Source: Zavarzinia compransoris (GTDB lineage: Bacteria; Pseudomonadota; Alphaproteobacteria; Zavarziniales; Zavarziniaceae). Taken from it: a DNA stretch of 64,000 nt. A program made the position numbers and the translations under genes. The stretch lies in NCBI RefSeq assembly GCF_003173055.1, contig NZ_QGLF01000003.1:248001-312000 (forward strand), written 5' to 3'. A model generated the notes under the pieces. That model saw nothing but the letters and a program-made list of their open reading frames with translations. It was not told the origin of the DNA and did no database searches. Below are positions 26,995-36,106 of this stretch, in pieces; position 1 is the first letter of the stretch, and the number at the start of each line of letters is the position of its first letter.

Positions 26995-28575
26995 TCACGC
27001 CTTCCATTCGATCACGGTCGGTACCCGGCGCGTCGCGGCCGCCGCCAGTGCCGCCTTGAGGGCGGCCGGGCTGTCGACCTCCTCCGCATGACAGCCGAAA
27101 CCCCGGGCGACCGCAACAAGATCCGGCACCACGAGATCGACCGCGACCGGGGTGATCCCCCGCGCCTTCATATAGGTCCTGATCTCGCCGTAGCCGCCGT
27201 TGTTCCAAAGAAGGACGACGACCGGCACCGCCGCCTCGACCGCCGCCGCCAGTTCGGCGACGGTGAAGAGAAAGCCGCCGTCCCCGGCCAGGACCACGAC
27301 CGGCGCCGATCCGGCGCCCAGCTTCGCCCCGATCCCCGCCGGTAGGCCGTAGCCGAGGGTGCCGTAGCCGGTCGAGGCGTTGAAGAAACGCCGGACGTCG
27401 CGGGGGTGGAAGAATTGGTTGGCGCCGTAGACCATCTCGGTCGAATCGCCGACGATGACCGCATCGGGCAGGACCTCGTCGATCGCGGCCAGCGCCTTCC
27501 GGTGGCGGCGCGCATAGTCCGGCAGCTGGGCCAGCAGGGCTGCGCGGAGCGCGGCGGCGCGCGGCTTGCCGCCCAGCCTGGGCATGGTGTGGTCGAGACG
27601 GGCGATCAGCGCTTCCGCCGCCAGCCGGGCGTCGGCGACCAGCGGCACCGCGGCCACGGGCCCGCGCATCAATTGCTCCGGGTCGAGGTCGATGCGGATC
27701 AGGCTGCCGGGGATGGCGATCTCGACCGGGCCCGGATAATGCTCGGTCTCGCCGAATTCGGTGCCGACGGCGAGCACGACGTCGGCCGCCGCCAATTCGT
27801 CGCGCAGGGGCGTGGCGGCCATGTTCTCGCCCGCCAGCAGGTCGTGGTCCGGCGGCAGCATGCCCTTGCCGTTGATCGTGGTGATCACCGGGATCGAGAG
27901 ATGCTCGGCAAGCCAGCGCAAGGGCGCCCTGGCCCCGACGGCGCCGCCGCCGACCACCATCAGGGGCCGGGTCGCCTGGTCCAGCAGGGCCGCCGCCTCG
28001 CCGATCGCATCGGCGGAAGGGCCGGGCCGGGCCGGCAGCGGCCGGGGCGCGAGATCGAGACCGGCGCCGTCCTCCGCGATGATGTCGACCGGGATTTCCA
28101 GATAGACCGGGCGCGGCCGGCTGCCGGCGAATACCGCCATGGCCCGGGCCAGGGCTTCCGGCAATTGGCGCTTGTGGTGGATGGTCTGGGCGAAGGCGGT
28201 TACGCCGGCGGCCAGGGCGCGCTGCGACGGCAGTTCGTGCAGCCGCCCCTCGCCGGTGCCCAGTTCGGCGGTGGCATTGACCGAGGCGATGACCAGCATG
28301 GGCACGGAATCGGCGTAAGCCTGGCCCATGGCGGTCAGGATATTGGTCAGGCCCGGGCCGGTGATGGTGAAGCAGACCCCCGGCCGCCCGGTCACCCGGG
28401 CATAGCCGTCGGCCATGAAGCCGGCGCCCTGCTCGTGGCGCGGGGTGACATGGCGGATGGGCGAGGCGGCGAGGCCGCGGTAAAGCTCGATATTGTGAAC
28501 CCCGGGAATGCCGAAGATTACTTCGGTGCCATAGGCTTCGAGCAGCCGGACCAGATTTTCGCCGACAGTGGCCAT
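26995..28575 (-). CDS. aruI: TPP-dependent decarboxylase, AruI-like (5-guanidino-2-oxopentanoate decarboxylase)
   Basis: A 526-residue thiamine-diphosphate enzyme of the acetolactate synthase fold. VIFGIPGVHNIELYRGL, HVTPRHEQGAGFMADGYARV and GEGRLHELPSQR closely resemble AruI of Pseudomonas, which decarboxylates 2-ketoarginine to 4-guanidinobutyraldehyde. The TPP motif GDGGFLFTVAEL...NN is present near the C-terminus. It sits 13 bp after the flavin oxidase gene, which could supply 2-ketoarginine. Assignment by remembered similarity and context, not by a search. Confidence 0.8.
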   Translation of the reverse strand: MATVGENLVRLLEAYGTEVIFGIPGVHNIELYRGLAASPIRHVTPRHEQGAGFMADGYARVTGRPGVCFTITGPGLTNILTAMGQAYADSVPMLVIASVNATAELGTGEGRLHELPSQRALAAGVTAFAQTIHHKRQLPEALARAMAVFAGSRPRPVYLEIPVDIIAEDGAGLDLAPRPLPARPGPSADAIGEAAALLDQATRPLMVVGGGAVGARAPLRWLAEHLSIPVITTINGKGMLPPDHDLLAGENMAATPLRDELAAADVVLAVGTEFGETEHYPGPVEIAIPGSLIRIDLDPEQLMRGPVAAVPLVADARLAAEALIARLDHTMPRLGGKPRAAALRAALLAQLPDYARRHRKALAAIDEVLPDAVIVGDSTEMVYGANQFFHPRDVRRFFNASTGYGTLGYGLPAGIGAKLGAGSAPVVVLAGDGGFLFTVAELAAAVEAAVPVVVLLWNNGGYGEIRTYMKARGITPVAVDLVVPDLVAVARGFGCHAEEVDSPAALKAALAAAATRRVPTVIEWKA

Positions 28576-28588
28576 GATATCCTCCGCG

Positions 28589-30271
28589 TCAATCGGCCAG
28601 CGCCAGGGGGGCGAGCGTGCCCCAGGCGTCGACCGGATCGGGATTGCCGGGGCAGCCGGCGCCCTTGAAATGGCGGACGACGCCGGCGACCGCGTTCAGG
28701 GCGGTGGTGACCGCACCCTCGGCCCAGCCGGCGGTCCAGGAAATGTCGTCGCCGGCCAGGAACAGGCCCTGCTGTTCCGGCGCCGCCGGCCGTTCGGCGA
28801 AATGGGCGAAGAGACGGCGCTGGTAACGGTAGTGGCCGGGCAGGTTGGCCTTGAAGGCGCCCATGAAATTCGGGTCCTGTTCCCAGCTCACCGTGATCGG
28901 CTGGCCGACGATGTGGCGGCGGATGTCGACGCCCGGGTAGATCTGGGCCAGGCTGTGCAGCATCAGGCGCACCCGTTCCTCGACCGGCAGGGACAGCCAT
29001 TTCAAGGCATCGTCGTTCCAGGTGTAGGACAGGCAGATCACGCCCGGCCGGCCCTCGCCCTGGTCGATCAGATAGGTGCCGCGGGTCAGGCGGTCGGACA
29101 GAGTCATGCTCAGGGTGTCGCGGCCGGTAACCGGATCGATATCTTTCCAGAACGGCCGGTCGACCATGACGAAAGTCTTGGACGCCTGCATGTAATGGGT
29201 CCGTTCCATCGCCATCCACAGGGGGGCGGAGAACAGCCGTTCCTCGCAATCGATGCGCGCCGACAGCAGCCAGACCTGGCAGGTGACCACGCAGGCGTCG
29301 AATTCGTCGGCATTGCCCCAGCGGTCGGTGATGGCGATGCCGCCGTGGCGCCCGCGCGCGATGCGGGCGACCCCTGAACGCGGATGGCCGCCGTGCAGCC
29401 CGGCCAGCGACGTCCCGGGCGGCCAATGGGCGATCTCCGCCGGGGCATGGGCGAAGAGGCGGCGGGGCAATTGCTCGATGCCGCCGACCACGCTCTGGTG
29501 GTCCTCGTCCGCATTGGTGTAGATGACGCGTAGGATCTCCAGCATGGAGTTCGGGAAGTCGGTGTCCCAGCCGCCGGTGCCGAAGCCGACCTGGCCGAAG
29601 ATTTCCCGGTGCCGCCACGACAGTCGCGAGAAGGCGTCCGAGCGGCAGATGAAGCCGTAGAAACTGTCCTCGTCGAAGAGGGGAACCAGGGGGTTCCACA
29701 GCGCCTTGATGCGGGCGACGTCGCGGCTGCGGATCGCCGCCTGCATGGCGGTGAAATCGGCGCCGTCGTCCAGCGCGCGGCGCCAGGCCGCCGCCACTTC
29801 GGCGAAGATGGGCGGCAGGTCGGCCAGTGTCGTCGCATAGTGGCGCTCGCCGCCCAGTTCGATCACGGTCGACGGGCTTGCGGGCGACAGCGGGTTGGGG
29901 AAGGGCGCGGTCTTCAGCCCCATGGCTTCGAGGTAATGGAACAGGGCGCGCGACGAGGGCGGGAAGCGCATGGCGCCCAGTTCGGCGAAGGTGCCGTCGC
30001 CCCCGGCGAAGGCTTCGGAGCGCAGCCGCCCGCCGATCCGGTCCGCCTCGTAGATCACGGGGCGAAGGCCCAGCTTCATCAGTTCATAGGCGGCGACGAT
30101 GCCCGAAATGCCCCCGCCGACGATGGCGACCCGGCTGCCCCGCGCCGCTTCCGGCACCCGGCCGAGGCCGGCCGGATGCTTCAGGAAATCGTCATAGGCG
30201 AAGGGAAAATCCGGCCCGAACATGGTCACCGGCGCGATATCCCGCGCCGCGGGGGCGTGGGCGGCGGTCAT
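28589..30271 (-). CDS. Flavin amine oxidase / arginine (mono)oxygenase-like
   Basis: A 560-residue flavoprotein with the FAD loop VAIVGGGISGIVAAYELMKLGLRPVIYEADRIGGRLRS, the substrate-side GAMRFPPSSR and the C-terminal LFLAGDDISWTAGWAEGAVTTALNA. Length and layout match the tryptophan 2-monooxygenase / L-amino-acid oxidase branch. Neighbours suggest arginine as substrate: oxidation would give 2-ketoarginine for the AruI-like enzyme, and oxidative decarboxylation would give 4-guanidinobutyramide for the amidase. The ATG overlaps the amidase stop (ATGA), so the two are coupled. Confidence 0.8.
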   Translation of the reverse strand: MTAAHAPAARDIAPVTMFGPDFPFAYDDFLKHPAGLGRVPEAARGSRVAIVGGGISGIVAAYELMKLGLRPVIYEADRIGGRLRSEAFAGGDGTFAELGAMRFPPSSRALFHYLEAMGLKTAPFPNPLSPASPSTVIELGGERHYATTLADLPPIFAEVAAAWRRALDDGADFTAMQAAIRSRDVARIKALWNPLVPLFDEDSFYGFICRSDAFSRLSWRHREIFGQVGFGTGGWDTDFPNSMLEILRVIYTNADEDHQSVVGGIEQLPRRLFAHAPAEIAHWPPGTSLAGLHGGHPRSGVARIARGRHGGIAITDRWGNADEFDACVVTCQVWLLSARIDCEERLFSAPLWMAMERTHYMQASKTFVMVDRPFWKDIDPVTGRDTLSMTLSDRLTRGTYLIDQGEGRPGVICLSYTWNDDALKWLSLPVEERVRLMLHSLAQIYPGVDIRRHIVGQPITVSWEQDPNFMGAFKANLPGHYRYQRRLFAHFAERPAAPEQQGLFLAGDDISWTAGWAEGAVTTALNAVAGVVRHFKGAGCPGNPDPVDAWGTLAPLALAD

Positions 30272-31056
30272 CGGTAGAGCCGGGGCCGGCGGTCGGCCAG
30301 ATAGGGGTTGGCGGCCCGGGCCGCCGCCGCCGCGCCGGGATCGATATCGGCCAGCAGCAATTCTTCGCCCCGGCCGGCGCGGGCGCGGTCGACCCCGTCC
30401 GGCGCCGCCACGACCGAGAGGCCGGCATAGGTGAGGTCGCCCTCGGTGCCGATGCGGTTGGCATAGGCGATGAAGACCTGATTCTCGAAGGCGCGGGTCG
30501 GCACCATCTTTTCCGGGATGAAGTCGAAGGGCAGCATCAGGGCGGTCGGCACCAGCACCAGGTCGACGCCCTGCAAGGCATAGCTGCGCACCGCTTCCGG
30601 GAATTCGACGTCGTAGCAGATGAGGATGCCGCAGCGCAGCCCCTCGATCTCGAAGATCGGGGCGAGATCCTCGCCGGGGGCGAAGGCGGCGCGGTCGAGA
30701 TCCCCGAACAGATGGCATTTGCGGTGGCTGACCAGCCGGGTGCCGCCGCTGTCGATCGCTTGCGCCGCGTTATAGACGGCGCCGGTCGCGGGGTCGCGCT
30801 CGGCGTAACCATAGGCGACGGCGATCCGGTGTTCGCGGGCGGCGGCGGCAAGGCGGGCGGCGGCGGGGCCGTCCGCCGTCTCGGCCGCGGCGGCGACGCC
30901 GGCGGGGCCGATGTTGTAACCGCCGACGATCATCTCGGGCGCGACCAGCAGGCGGGCGCCGGCCGCCGCCGCCTCGGCCATGCGGCGTTCCAAGAGGTCG
31001 AGGACGGCAGCCTTGCCGGGGGCGCCCGGCGGGCCCTGGTAGATGGCGATGCGCAT
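30268..31056 (-). CDS. Carbon-nitrogen hydrolase (nitrilase superfamily amidase)
   Basis: A 262-residue enzyme with the Glu-Lys-Cys triad in LVAPEMIV, SHRKCHLFG and ILICYDVEFPE. Members of this branch cleave omega-amides, N-carbamoyl amines or similar. Given the operon, 4-guanidinobutyramide is the most attractive substrate (releasing ammonia and 4-guanidinobutyrate), but this is inferred. Start 31056 (MRIAIYQGPPG) is chosen because the family begins there. It starts 14 bp after the ureohydrolase gene. Confidence 0.85.
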   Translation of the reverse strand: MRIAIYQGPPGAPGKAAVLDLLERRMAEAAAAGARLLVAPEMIVGGYNIGPAGVAAAAETADGPAAARLAAAAREHRIAVAYGYAERDPATGAVYNAAQAIDSGGTRLVSHRKCHLFGDLDRAAFAPGEDLAPIFEIEGLRCGILICYDVEFPEAVRSYALQGVDLVLVPTALMLPFDFIPEKMVPTRAFENQVFIAYANRIGTEGDLTYAGLSVVAAPDGVDRARAGRGEELLLADIDPGAAAAARAANPYLADRRPRLYR

Positions 31057-31070
31057 GGCGCCCCCCGGCC

Positions 31071-32129
31071 TCAGGCCTGTTGCTTGCGCTTCAGGTTGAT
31101 CACCTGAAGGCACAGGATTTCGAACATGATCTGGGCGCCCAATTGGGCCGTGTTGGTGGTGGCGTCATATTGCGGGGCGATCTCGACCACGTCGCCGCCG
31201 ATCACATCGATGCCGGCGATGCCGCGCAGGATGGCCATGACTTCCCGGCTGGTCATGCCGCCGATCTCGGGCGTGCCGGTGCCGGGGGCGAAGACCGGGT
31301 CCAGGCAGTCGACGTCGAGGGAAATATAGGTCGGGCCGCCGCCCGTCACCTTCTTCACCGTCTCGATGATGGCGTCGGTGCCGATGCGGCTGACCTCTTC
31401 CGCATGGATCACGGTCATGCCGCTGTCGTAGGAGAAATCCCACAGATATTCGGCGGCGCCGCGGATGCCGATCTGCACCGTGCGCTCCGGGTCCAGGTGG
31501 CCGGCCAGCACCGCCTCGCGGAAGGGGCCGCCGTGCTGGAACTTGCTGCCCTCGTAGGGACCGGAGGTGTCGCAATGGGCATCGAAATGGACGAGGCCGA
31601 CCGGCCCGTGGGTCTTGGCGACGCCGGCCAGGATCGACTGCGAGATCGAATGGTCGCCGCCGACCGCCAGGGGAACGATCCCGGCGGCGTATAGCTTGGT
31701 GAAGAAGGCTTCGATATCCTGGTGGCAGCTCTCGAGGCTGAAGCGGCTGCGGAAGGGGACGTCGCCGATATCGGCGACCTTGGCCTCGGCCAGGGGCACG
31801 ACCTTCAGGACATGTTCGTAGGGCCCGACCCGTTCGATCGTGCGCACGGCGCGCGGCCCGAAGCGCGAGCCGGCGCGATTGGTGACGCCGAGATCCATGG
31901 GCACGCCGACCAGCGCGATGTCGATGCCGCCGAAATCCGCCAGGTCGGCGGCATCGGGCCGGTATTCCGCGTCGAGAAAGGTGGAGACGCCGGCGAAGGG
32001 CATCAGGCGCCGGCCCCCGGCGGAGAACTGCACGGCGGCGACGCGCCGGGATTCCTCGCTGAACATGACCTCGCCGCCGGCATTGCCGTATTTGGCCCGG
32101 AGCGCTTCCAGCTTCTTGGCATCGAACAT
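31071..32129 (-). CDS. speB: Ureohydrolase (agmatinase / guanidinobutyrase family)
   Basis: A 352-residue Mn-dependent hydrolase with all three metal-site motifs: GGDHSIS, HFDAHCDT and SLDVDCLDP. The family removes urea from agmatine, 4-guanidinobutyrate or similar guanidino compounds. Beside an amidase, a flavin oxidase and an AruI-like enzyme, guanidinobutyrase activity giving GABA and urea is more likely than agmatinase; no arginine decarboxylase is present. The gene follows the second permease by 25 bp in one operon. Confidence 0.9.
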   Translation of the reverse strand: MFDAKKLEALRAKYGNAGGEVMFSEESRRVAAVQFSAGGRRLMPFAGVSTFLDAEYRPDAADLADFGGIDIALVGVPMDLGVTNRAGSRFGPRAVRTIERVGPYEHVLKVVPLAEAKVADIGDVPFRSRFSLESCHQDIEAFFTKLYAAGIVPLAVGGDHSISQSILAGVAKTHGPVGLVHFDAHCDTSGPYEGSKFQHGGPFREAVLAGHLDPERTVQIGIRGAAEYLWDFSYDSGMTVIHAEEVSRIGTDAIIETVKKVTGGGPTYISLDVDCLDPVFAPGTGTPEIGGMTSREVMAILRGIAGIDVIGGDVVEIAPQYDATTNTAQLGAQIMFEILCLQVINLKRKQQA

Positions 32130-32154
32130 CGCGGTTCTCCTGATATGACGCTTG

Positions 32155-32955
32155 TTACTCGTCCTTGGGCGACCAGGCGCCCAGGAGCCGGGGCAGATCG
32201 CCGAAGCGGGCGATCAGCCCGAACACCAGCGCGGCGATCAAGACGAAGAGCACGGTCACCGCCGCCATGGTCGGGGTGTAGCCGTAGCGAAGGGCGTTGA
32301 AGATCTTGATCGGCAGGGTCTCGACCGTGAAACCGACGACCATATAGGCGACGATATATTCGTTCAGCGAGAGAACGAAGGCGAAGGCCAGGCCCGAGAT
32401 GACATAGGGCCGGATCAGGGGAAAGACGATGGTGCGCAGCACCGCGCGGTCGTCCGCGCCCATGGTCGAGGCGGCCTCGACCAGAGTCGGATCGATCGCG
32501 TCGAAGCCGAGGGTCAGCGTCACCAGGGGCAATGTAACGAAGAAGATCCCATGGCTGATGACCACGGTCCAGGCCTCGCCGTAGAGCCCGAGTTCGGACC
32601 AGAAGGCGAGGAAGCCAAGCGCGGTGATCACCGGCGGCAGGATGAAGGGCGCAAGGCCCAGGACCTGGACGATGCGGACGAAAGGCGCATGCCAGCGCCA
32701 CAGGAACCAGGCGATGGGCAGGGCGATCAGCACCGACAGGGCGGAGGCCGAGGCGGCGACCCCGATCGAGGCCAGCAGGGCCGAGAACCATTCCGGATTG
32801 CCGAAGATCTCGCCGAACCAGGCGAGCGAAAAGCCTTCGGGCGGGAAGGTCAGGGATTTCTTCTCGTTGACCGCGACCCCGGCGACCACGGCGAGGGGCG
32901 CCGCCAGGAAGAGGCCGAAGCAGCCGAAGGCGAGACGGGTGGCGATCCTGCTCAT
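32155..32955 (-). CDS. Polyamine-type ABC transporter permease, PotC-like
   Basis: A 266-residue permease with six helices and the EAA-loop region LVEAASTMGADDRAVLRTIVFPLIRPYVISGLAFAFVLSLNEY. This order (small permease after a larger one) matches PotC of the spermidine/putrescine importers. The ATG overlaps the stop of the previous permease (ATGA). It forms the membrane channel with the upstream permease. The cargo is inferred to be arginine or a guanidino compound from the operon. Confidence 0.88.
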   Translation of the reverse strand: MSRIATRLAFGCFGLFLAAPLAVVAGVAVNEKKSLTFPPEGFSLAWFGEIFGNPEWFSALLASIGVAASASALSVLIALPIAWFLWRWHAPFVRIVQVLGLAPFILPPVITALGFLAFWSELGLYGEAWTVVISHGIFFVTLPLVTLTLGFDAIDPTLVEAASTMGADDRAVLRTIVFPLIRPYVISGLAFAFVLSLNEYIVAYMVVGFTVETLPIKIFNALRYGYTPTMAAVTVLFVLIAALVFGLIARFGDLPRLLGAWSPKDE

Positions 32956-33806
32956 TGCGCATTCTCCCGCCGGCCGGCCAGCAGCGACAGGCCGACCAGC
33001 CCGAGGCTGACCAGCACCAGGAACACGGCCATCGCCGAGGCGAAGGGCATGTTCGATTGATAGATCGCCTGATCGGTGATCAGGACCGACAAGGTCCATT
33101 GCTGCGGCCGGCCGAGCAATTGCGGCAGCAGGTAGGAGCCGAGCGCGAAGACGAAGACCATGATCAGGGTGGCGACGATCGTGTTGCGCAGGCCCGGCAC
33201 GATGACGTTGAAGAAGGCGCGCAGCGGCGAGGCGCCCAGCGTCCGCGCGGCTTCGACCAAGGTGGGATCGAGGCGCGACAGGGCGGGATAGAGGACCAGC
33301 ACCGTATAGGGAAAGGCCTGATAGACCATGCCGGTCAGGACCGCCCCGAAGGACGGCGACAGCGACACCGCCTGGTCCATGAGGCCGAGGGCGGCGAAGA
33401 GATTGGTGATCCCCGCGGTCTTCGAGAACAGGGTCGACCAGGCAAAGCCGATGATCACCTCGGACAGCGAAAGCACGGAGAGGAGGAAGACCAGCCAGAC
33501 CACCTGCACCCGGCGCGGCCGGCGCACCAGCAACCAGGTGAAAGGGAAGGCCAGGGTTACGGAAAGGGCGGCGACCAGCCCCGACAGCAGCAGGGAAAAG
33601 CCGAGCACGCCGCCGAAGAAGGCGGTGAGGAAGCGCTCGTAGTTCGCCGTCTCGAAGGCCGGCTCGTAAAAGCCGCCCTGCACCCGGTGATAGAAGGAAA
33701 TGGCGATCATGATGCCGAAGGGCACCACGAAGAACAGCAGCAGCATGGCCGCGGGGAAGGCGATGGGGGCGTAATCCCGCAGGCGCCGGGGCACGGATTT
33801 CATCAT
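32952..33806 (-). CDS. Polyamine-type ABC transporter permease, PotB-like
   Basis: A 284-residue permease with six helices and the coupling loop LVEAARTLGASPLRAFFNVIVPGLRNTIVATLIMVFVFALGSYLLPQLLG. FALGSYLLPQLLG is common in PotB-like proteins. It starts with ATGATG at 33806, overlapping the ATPase stop by four bases, and ends in a four-base overlap with the second permease. Confidence 0.88.
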   Translation of the reverse strand: MMKSVPRRLRDYAPIAFPAAMLLLFFVVPFGIMIAISFYHRVQGGFYEPAFETANYERFLTAFFGGVLGFSLLLSGLVAALSVTLAFPFTWLLVRRPRRVQVVWLVFLLSVLSLSEVIIGFAWSTLFSKTAGITNLFAALGLMDQAVSLSPSFGAVLTGMVYQAFPYTVLVLYPALSRLDPTLVEAARTLGASPLRAFFNVIVPGLRNTIVATLIMVFVFALGSYLLPQLLGRPQQWTLSVLITDQAIYQSNMPFASAMAVFLVLVSLGLVGLSLLAGRRENAQ

Positions 33807-34846
33807 GACGCCAGCACCACCGCCGCTTCCGCCGGGAAGCGGACATGGACCGCGTCGCCCGCCTGCACCATGGGCCGGTCCTGCGGCGCCGTCACCGCCA
33901 CGATCTCCTGCCCCGCGACGTCGAGGCGGATCTCGACCGTGGCGCCCAGGTCGCGCAGGAAGGTCACCGTGCCGGGCAGGAGGTTCGGGGCGTCGTCGCC
34001 GACGCGGACCGCGACGTCCTCCGGCCGGACGGAAAGGACGACCTCCCCCGCCGCCGGGGTCGGATCGGTAACCGCAAGCGTGCCGCCGGCGACCGCCACC
34101 CGGCCGGGGCCGGCGACCTTGCCCTTCAGGAGGTTGGTCATGCCGATGAAATCGGCGACGAAGGCGTCGGCCGGCCGGCGGTAGACCTCGACCGGCGGGG
34201 CGGCCTGATGGATGCGCCCGGCGGACATGACGACGACCAGATCGGCCATGGTCATGGCTTCGCGCTGGTCGTGGGTGACGACGATGGTGGTGATGCCCAG
34301 GCGCTGCTGCAATTGCTTCAATTCGATCTGCATCGCCTCGCGCAGCTTGGCGTCGAGGGCGGAGAGCGGCTCGTCGAGCAGGAACAGGCGGGGCGACAGG
34401 GCGAGCGCGCGGGCGATGGCGACGCGCTGGCGCTGCCCGCCCGAGAGTTTGGCAACCGGCCGGTCGGCGGCGCCGGGCAGGCGCACCAGGGCGAGCAGGC
34501 GTTCCGCCTCGGCCCGCTGTTCCGCCCTGGACTTGCCCCGGATGCGCAGGGGATAGGCGATGTTCTCGCCCACCGTCAGGTGCGGGAACAGGGCGAGCGA
34601 CTGGAACACCATGCCGAAATCGCGCTGATGCGCGGGTTTTGCGGTGATGTCCTCGCCGTCGAGGCGGATGGCGCCGGCGCTCGGCGCCTCCAGCCCCGCG
34701 ATCATGCGCAGCAAGGTGGTCTTGCCGCAGCCCGACGGCCCGAGCAGGCAGACGAAACGGCCGTGGGGGATGGTCAGCTCGGCGTCATGCACGGCCGTGA
34801 ACGGACCGTAGCGCTTCACCAGATGGTCAAGGACAAGACCGGACAT
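33803..34846 (-). CDS. Polyamine-type ABC transporter ATPase, PotA-like
   Basis: A 347-residue ATPase. It has Walker A GPSGCGKTT, Q-loop MVFQSLALFPHL, signature LSGGQRQRVAIARAL, Walker B LFLLDEPLSALD and the switch His in VVTHDQREAM. A C-terminal TOBE-type regulatory domain includes DFIGMTNLLKG and LSVRPEDV, as in PotA/UgpC-type proteins. It starts 56 bp after the binding-protein gene, across a GC-rich hairpin. Confidence 0.9.
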   Translation of the reverse strand: MSGLVLDHLVKRYGPFTAVHDAELTIPHGRFVCLLGPSGCGKTTLLRMIAGLEAPSAGAIRLDGEDITAKPAHQRDFGMVFQSLALFPHLTVGENIAYPLRIRGKSRAEQRAEAERLLALVRLPGAADRPVAKLSGGQRQRVAIARALALSPRLFLLDEPLSALDAKLREAMQIELKQLQQRLGITTIVVTHDQREAMTMADLVVVMSAGRIHQAAPPVEVYRRPADAFVADFIGMTNLLKGKVAGPGRVAVAGGTLAVTDPTPAAGEVVLSVRPEDVAVRVGDDAPNLLPGTVTFLRDLGATVEIRLDVAGQEIVAVTAPQDRPMVQAGDAVHVRFPAEAAVVLAS

Positions 34847-34870
34847 GACGGGCTCCTGGTGTCAAGGGGG

Positions 34871-34893
34871 GCCGCCCGCGCGGGGCGGGCGGC
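34871..34893 (-). promoter_or_regulatory. Hairpin between binding-protein and ATPase genes
   Basis: GCCGCCCGC (34871-34879) and GCGGGCGGC (34885-34893) form a 9-bp stem with a 5-nt loop inside the 56-bp gap. In many ABC operons such a hairpin lowers expression of the later genes and protects the binding-protein mRNA. That role is inferred here. Confidence 0.6.
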
Positions 34894-34902
34894 TGGGGGG
34901 CG

Positions 34903-35997
34903 TCAGCCGACGATCAGCTCGGTCCACTTCTGGCTCAGCCAGTCGGCCTTGGACTGGTAGAGGTCGTAGCGCGGCACGATCGGCGTGATCTCGGACGAGA
35001 CGGCGGCGAATTCCGCATCCGTCAGGTCGGTCAGCTTGCGGTCGATGGTGGGCGCGGTGCCGACCTTCCGCGACAGCAGGGCCTGGATCGCGGGCTGGCA
35101 CATGTATTCGATGAAGACCTCGGCCAGGTCGACCGCCTTCGAGGCCTTGGACACGGCCCAGGAGCCGCTGTCGTTGATGCCGCCTTCCTTGGGGAAGGTG
35201 GAGCGCACCGGGTGGCCGTCGGCGACCGCAAGGCCGGTGACGTCGTGGTAATATTCGCCCATGGGCACTTCGCCCGACTTCAGCGCCTGTTCGAACTGGG
35301 CCTCGTCGCGGTACCACAGCTTCACGTTGGGCTTCAGCTCGGCCAGCTTCTCCATCACCTTCAGGATGCCGTCCTCGGTATCCATGATCGCGGTGCCGCC
35401 GAAGAAGGTGGCGGCGGTCACTTCCAGCAGGAAACTGTTGGAGACCAGGGCCATCAGGCCCAATTGGTCCTTGTGCTTCGCGTCCCAAAGCTCGGCCCAG
35501 GAGGTCGGGGCCTCCGGGTAGGTCTTGGTGTTGGTGACCAGGGTGATGTACCAGGAAACCGCGCCCACGCCCGTCAGGCGGCCATCGGCATAGCGGTTCT
35601 GCAGGTGGGCGTGGACCGTCTTCGCGCCCGGGATGCGGGCCTCGTCCAGGGGCGCCCAAAGCTCGACCGCGGCGCCTTTGAGCATCGCCACTTGGGACAT
35701 CATCGAAACATCGGCCGGGGCCTGTTTCGCGCGGGCCGCCTGTTCCAGCTGCACCAGCCAGGCTTCGCCCGTCGGCTCGGCCACGGAATCGATGGCGATG
35801 CCGGTGGCCTTAGTGAATTCGGGGAAGATGTGCTTGTCGAAACTGTCCTTGAAATAGCCGCCGTAGACGCCGACTTTCAGGCGCTTGTCGGCGGCGCGGA
35901 CGATCCCGGGAAAGCCCAGGCCGATGGCGGCGGCACCGGCGATGCCGCCGGCGAGAAGGGCGCGGCGGCTGGGCGCCGCGAGGGGGGTCTTCGGCAT
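34903..35997 (-). CDS. Extracellular solute-binding protein, PotD-like
   Basis: A 364-residue binding protein with a twin-arginine leader (PSRRALLAGGIAGAAAIGLGFPGIVRA). The mature part, LKVGVYGGYFKDSFDKHIFPEFTKATG and SWAELWDAKHKDQLGLMAL, resembles PotD/family-1 polyamine-binding proteins. ATG 35997 is chosen because GGAGATC precedes it; an ATG 21 bp upstream is possible. It is the first gene of the operon and is divergent from the LysR gene, so its promoter lies within 35998-36106. Confidence 0.88.
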   Translation of the reverse strand: MPKTPLAAPSRRALLAGGIAGAAAIGLGFPGIVRAADKRLKVGVYGGYFKDSFDKHIFPEFTKATGIAIDSVAEPTGEAWLVQLEQAARAKQAPADVSMMSQVAMLKGAAVELWAPLDEARIPGAKTVHAHLQNRYADGRLTGVGAVSWYITLVTNTKTYPEAPTSWAELWDAKHKDQLGLMALVSNSFLLEVTAATFFGGTAIMDTEDGILKVMEKLAELKPNVKLWYRDEAQFEQALKSGEVPMGEYYHDVTGLAVADGHPVRSTFPKEGGINDSGSWAVSKASKAVDLAEVFIEYMCQPAIQALLSRKVGTAPTIDRKLTDLTDAEFAAVSSEITPIVPRYDLYQSKADWLSQKWTELIVG

Positions 35998-36066
35998 GAT
36001 CGGATCTCCGGATGGCATCTTCTGCGATCAGAACAACAGTGACGCTCTTGTGAAAAAATGACGAAG

Positions 36067-36095
36067 GATCGAAACTCACTTCGATCGGGATCGAA
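36067..36095. promoter_or_regulatory. Three-half-site operator between the operon and its LysR gene
   Basis: GATCGAA (36067-36073), TTCGATC (36080-36086) and GATCGAA (36089-36095) lie in a row. The first pair forms an inverted repeat with a 6-bp spacer and the second pair one with a 2-bp spacer. The site ends 11 bp before the LysR start codon. LysR proteins commonly bind such dyads and repress their own gene while activating the divergent operon. Confidence 0.75.
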
Positions 36096-36106
36096 GTTAC
36101 GCGACC

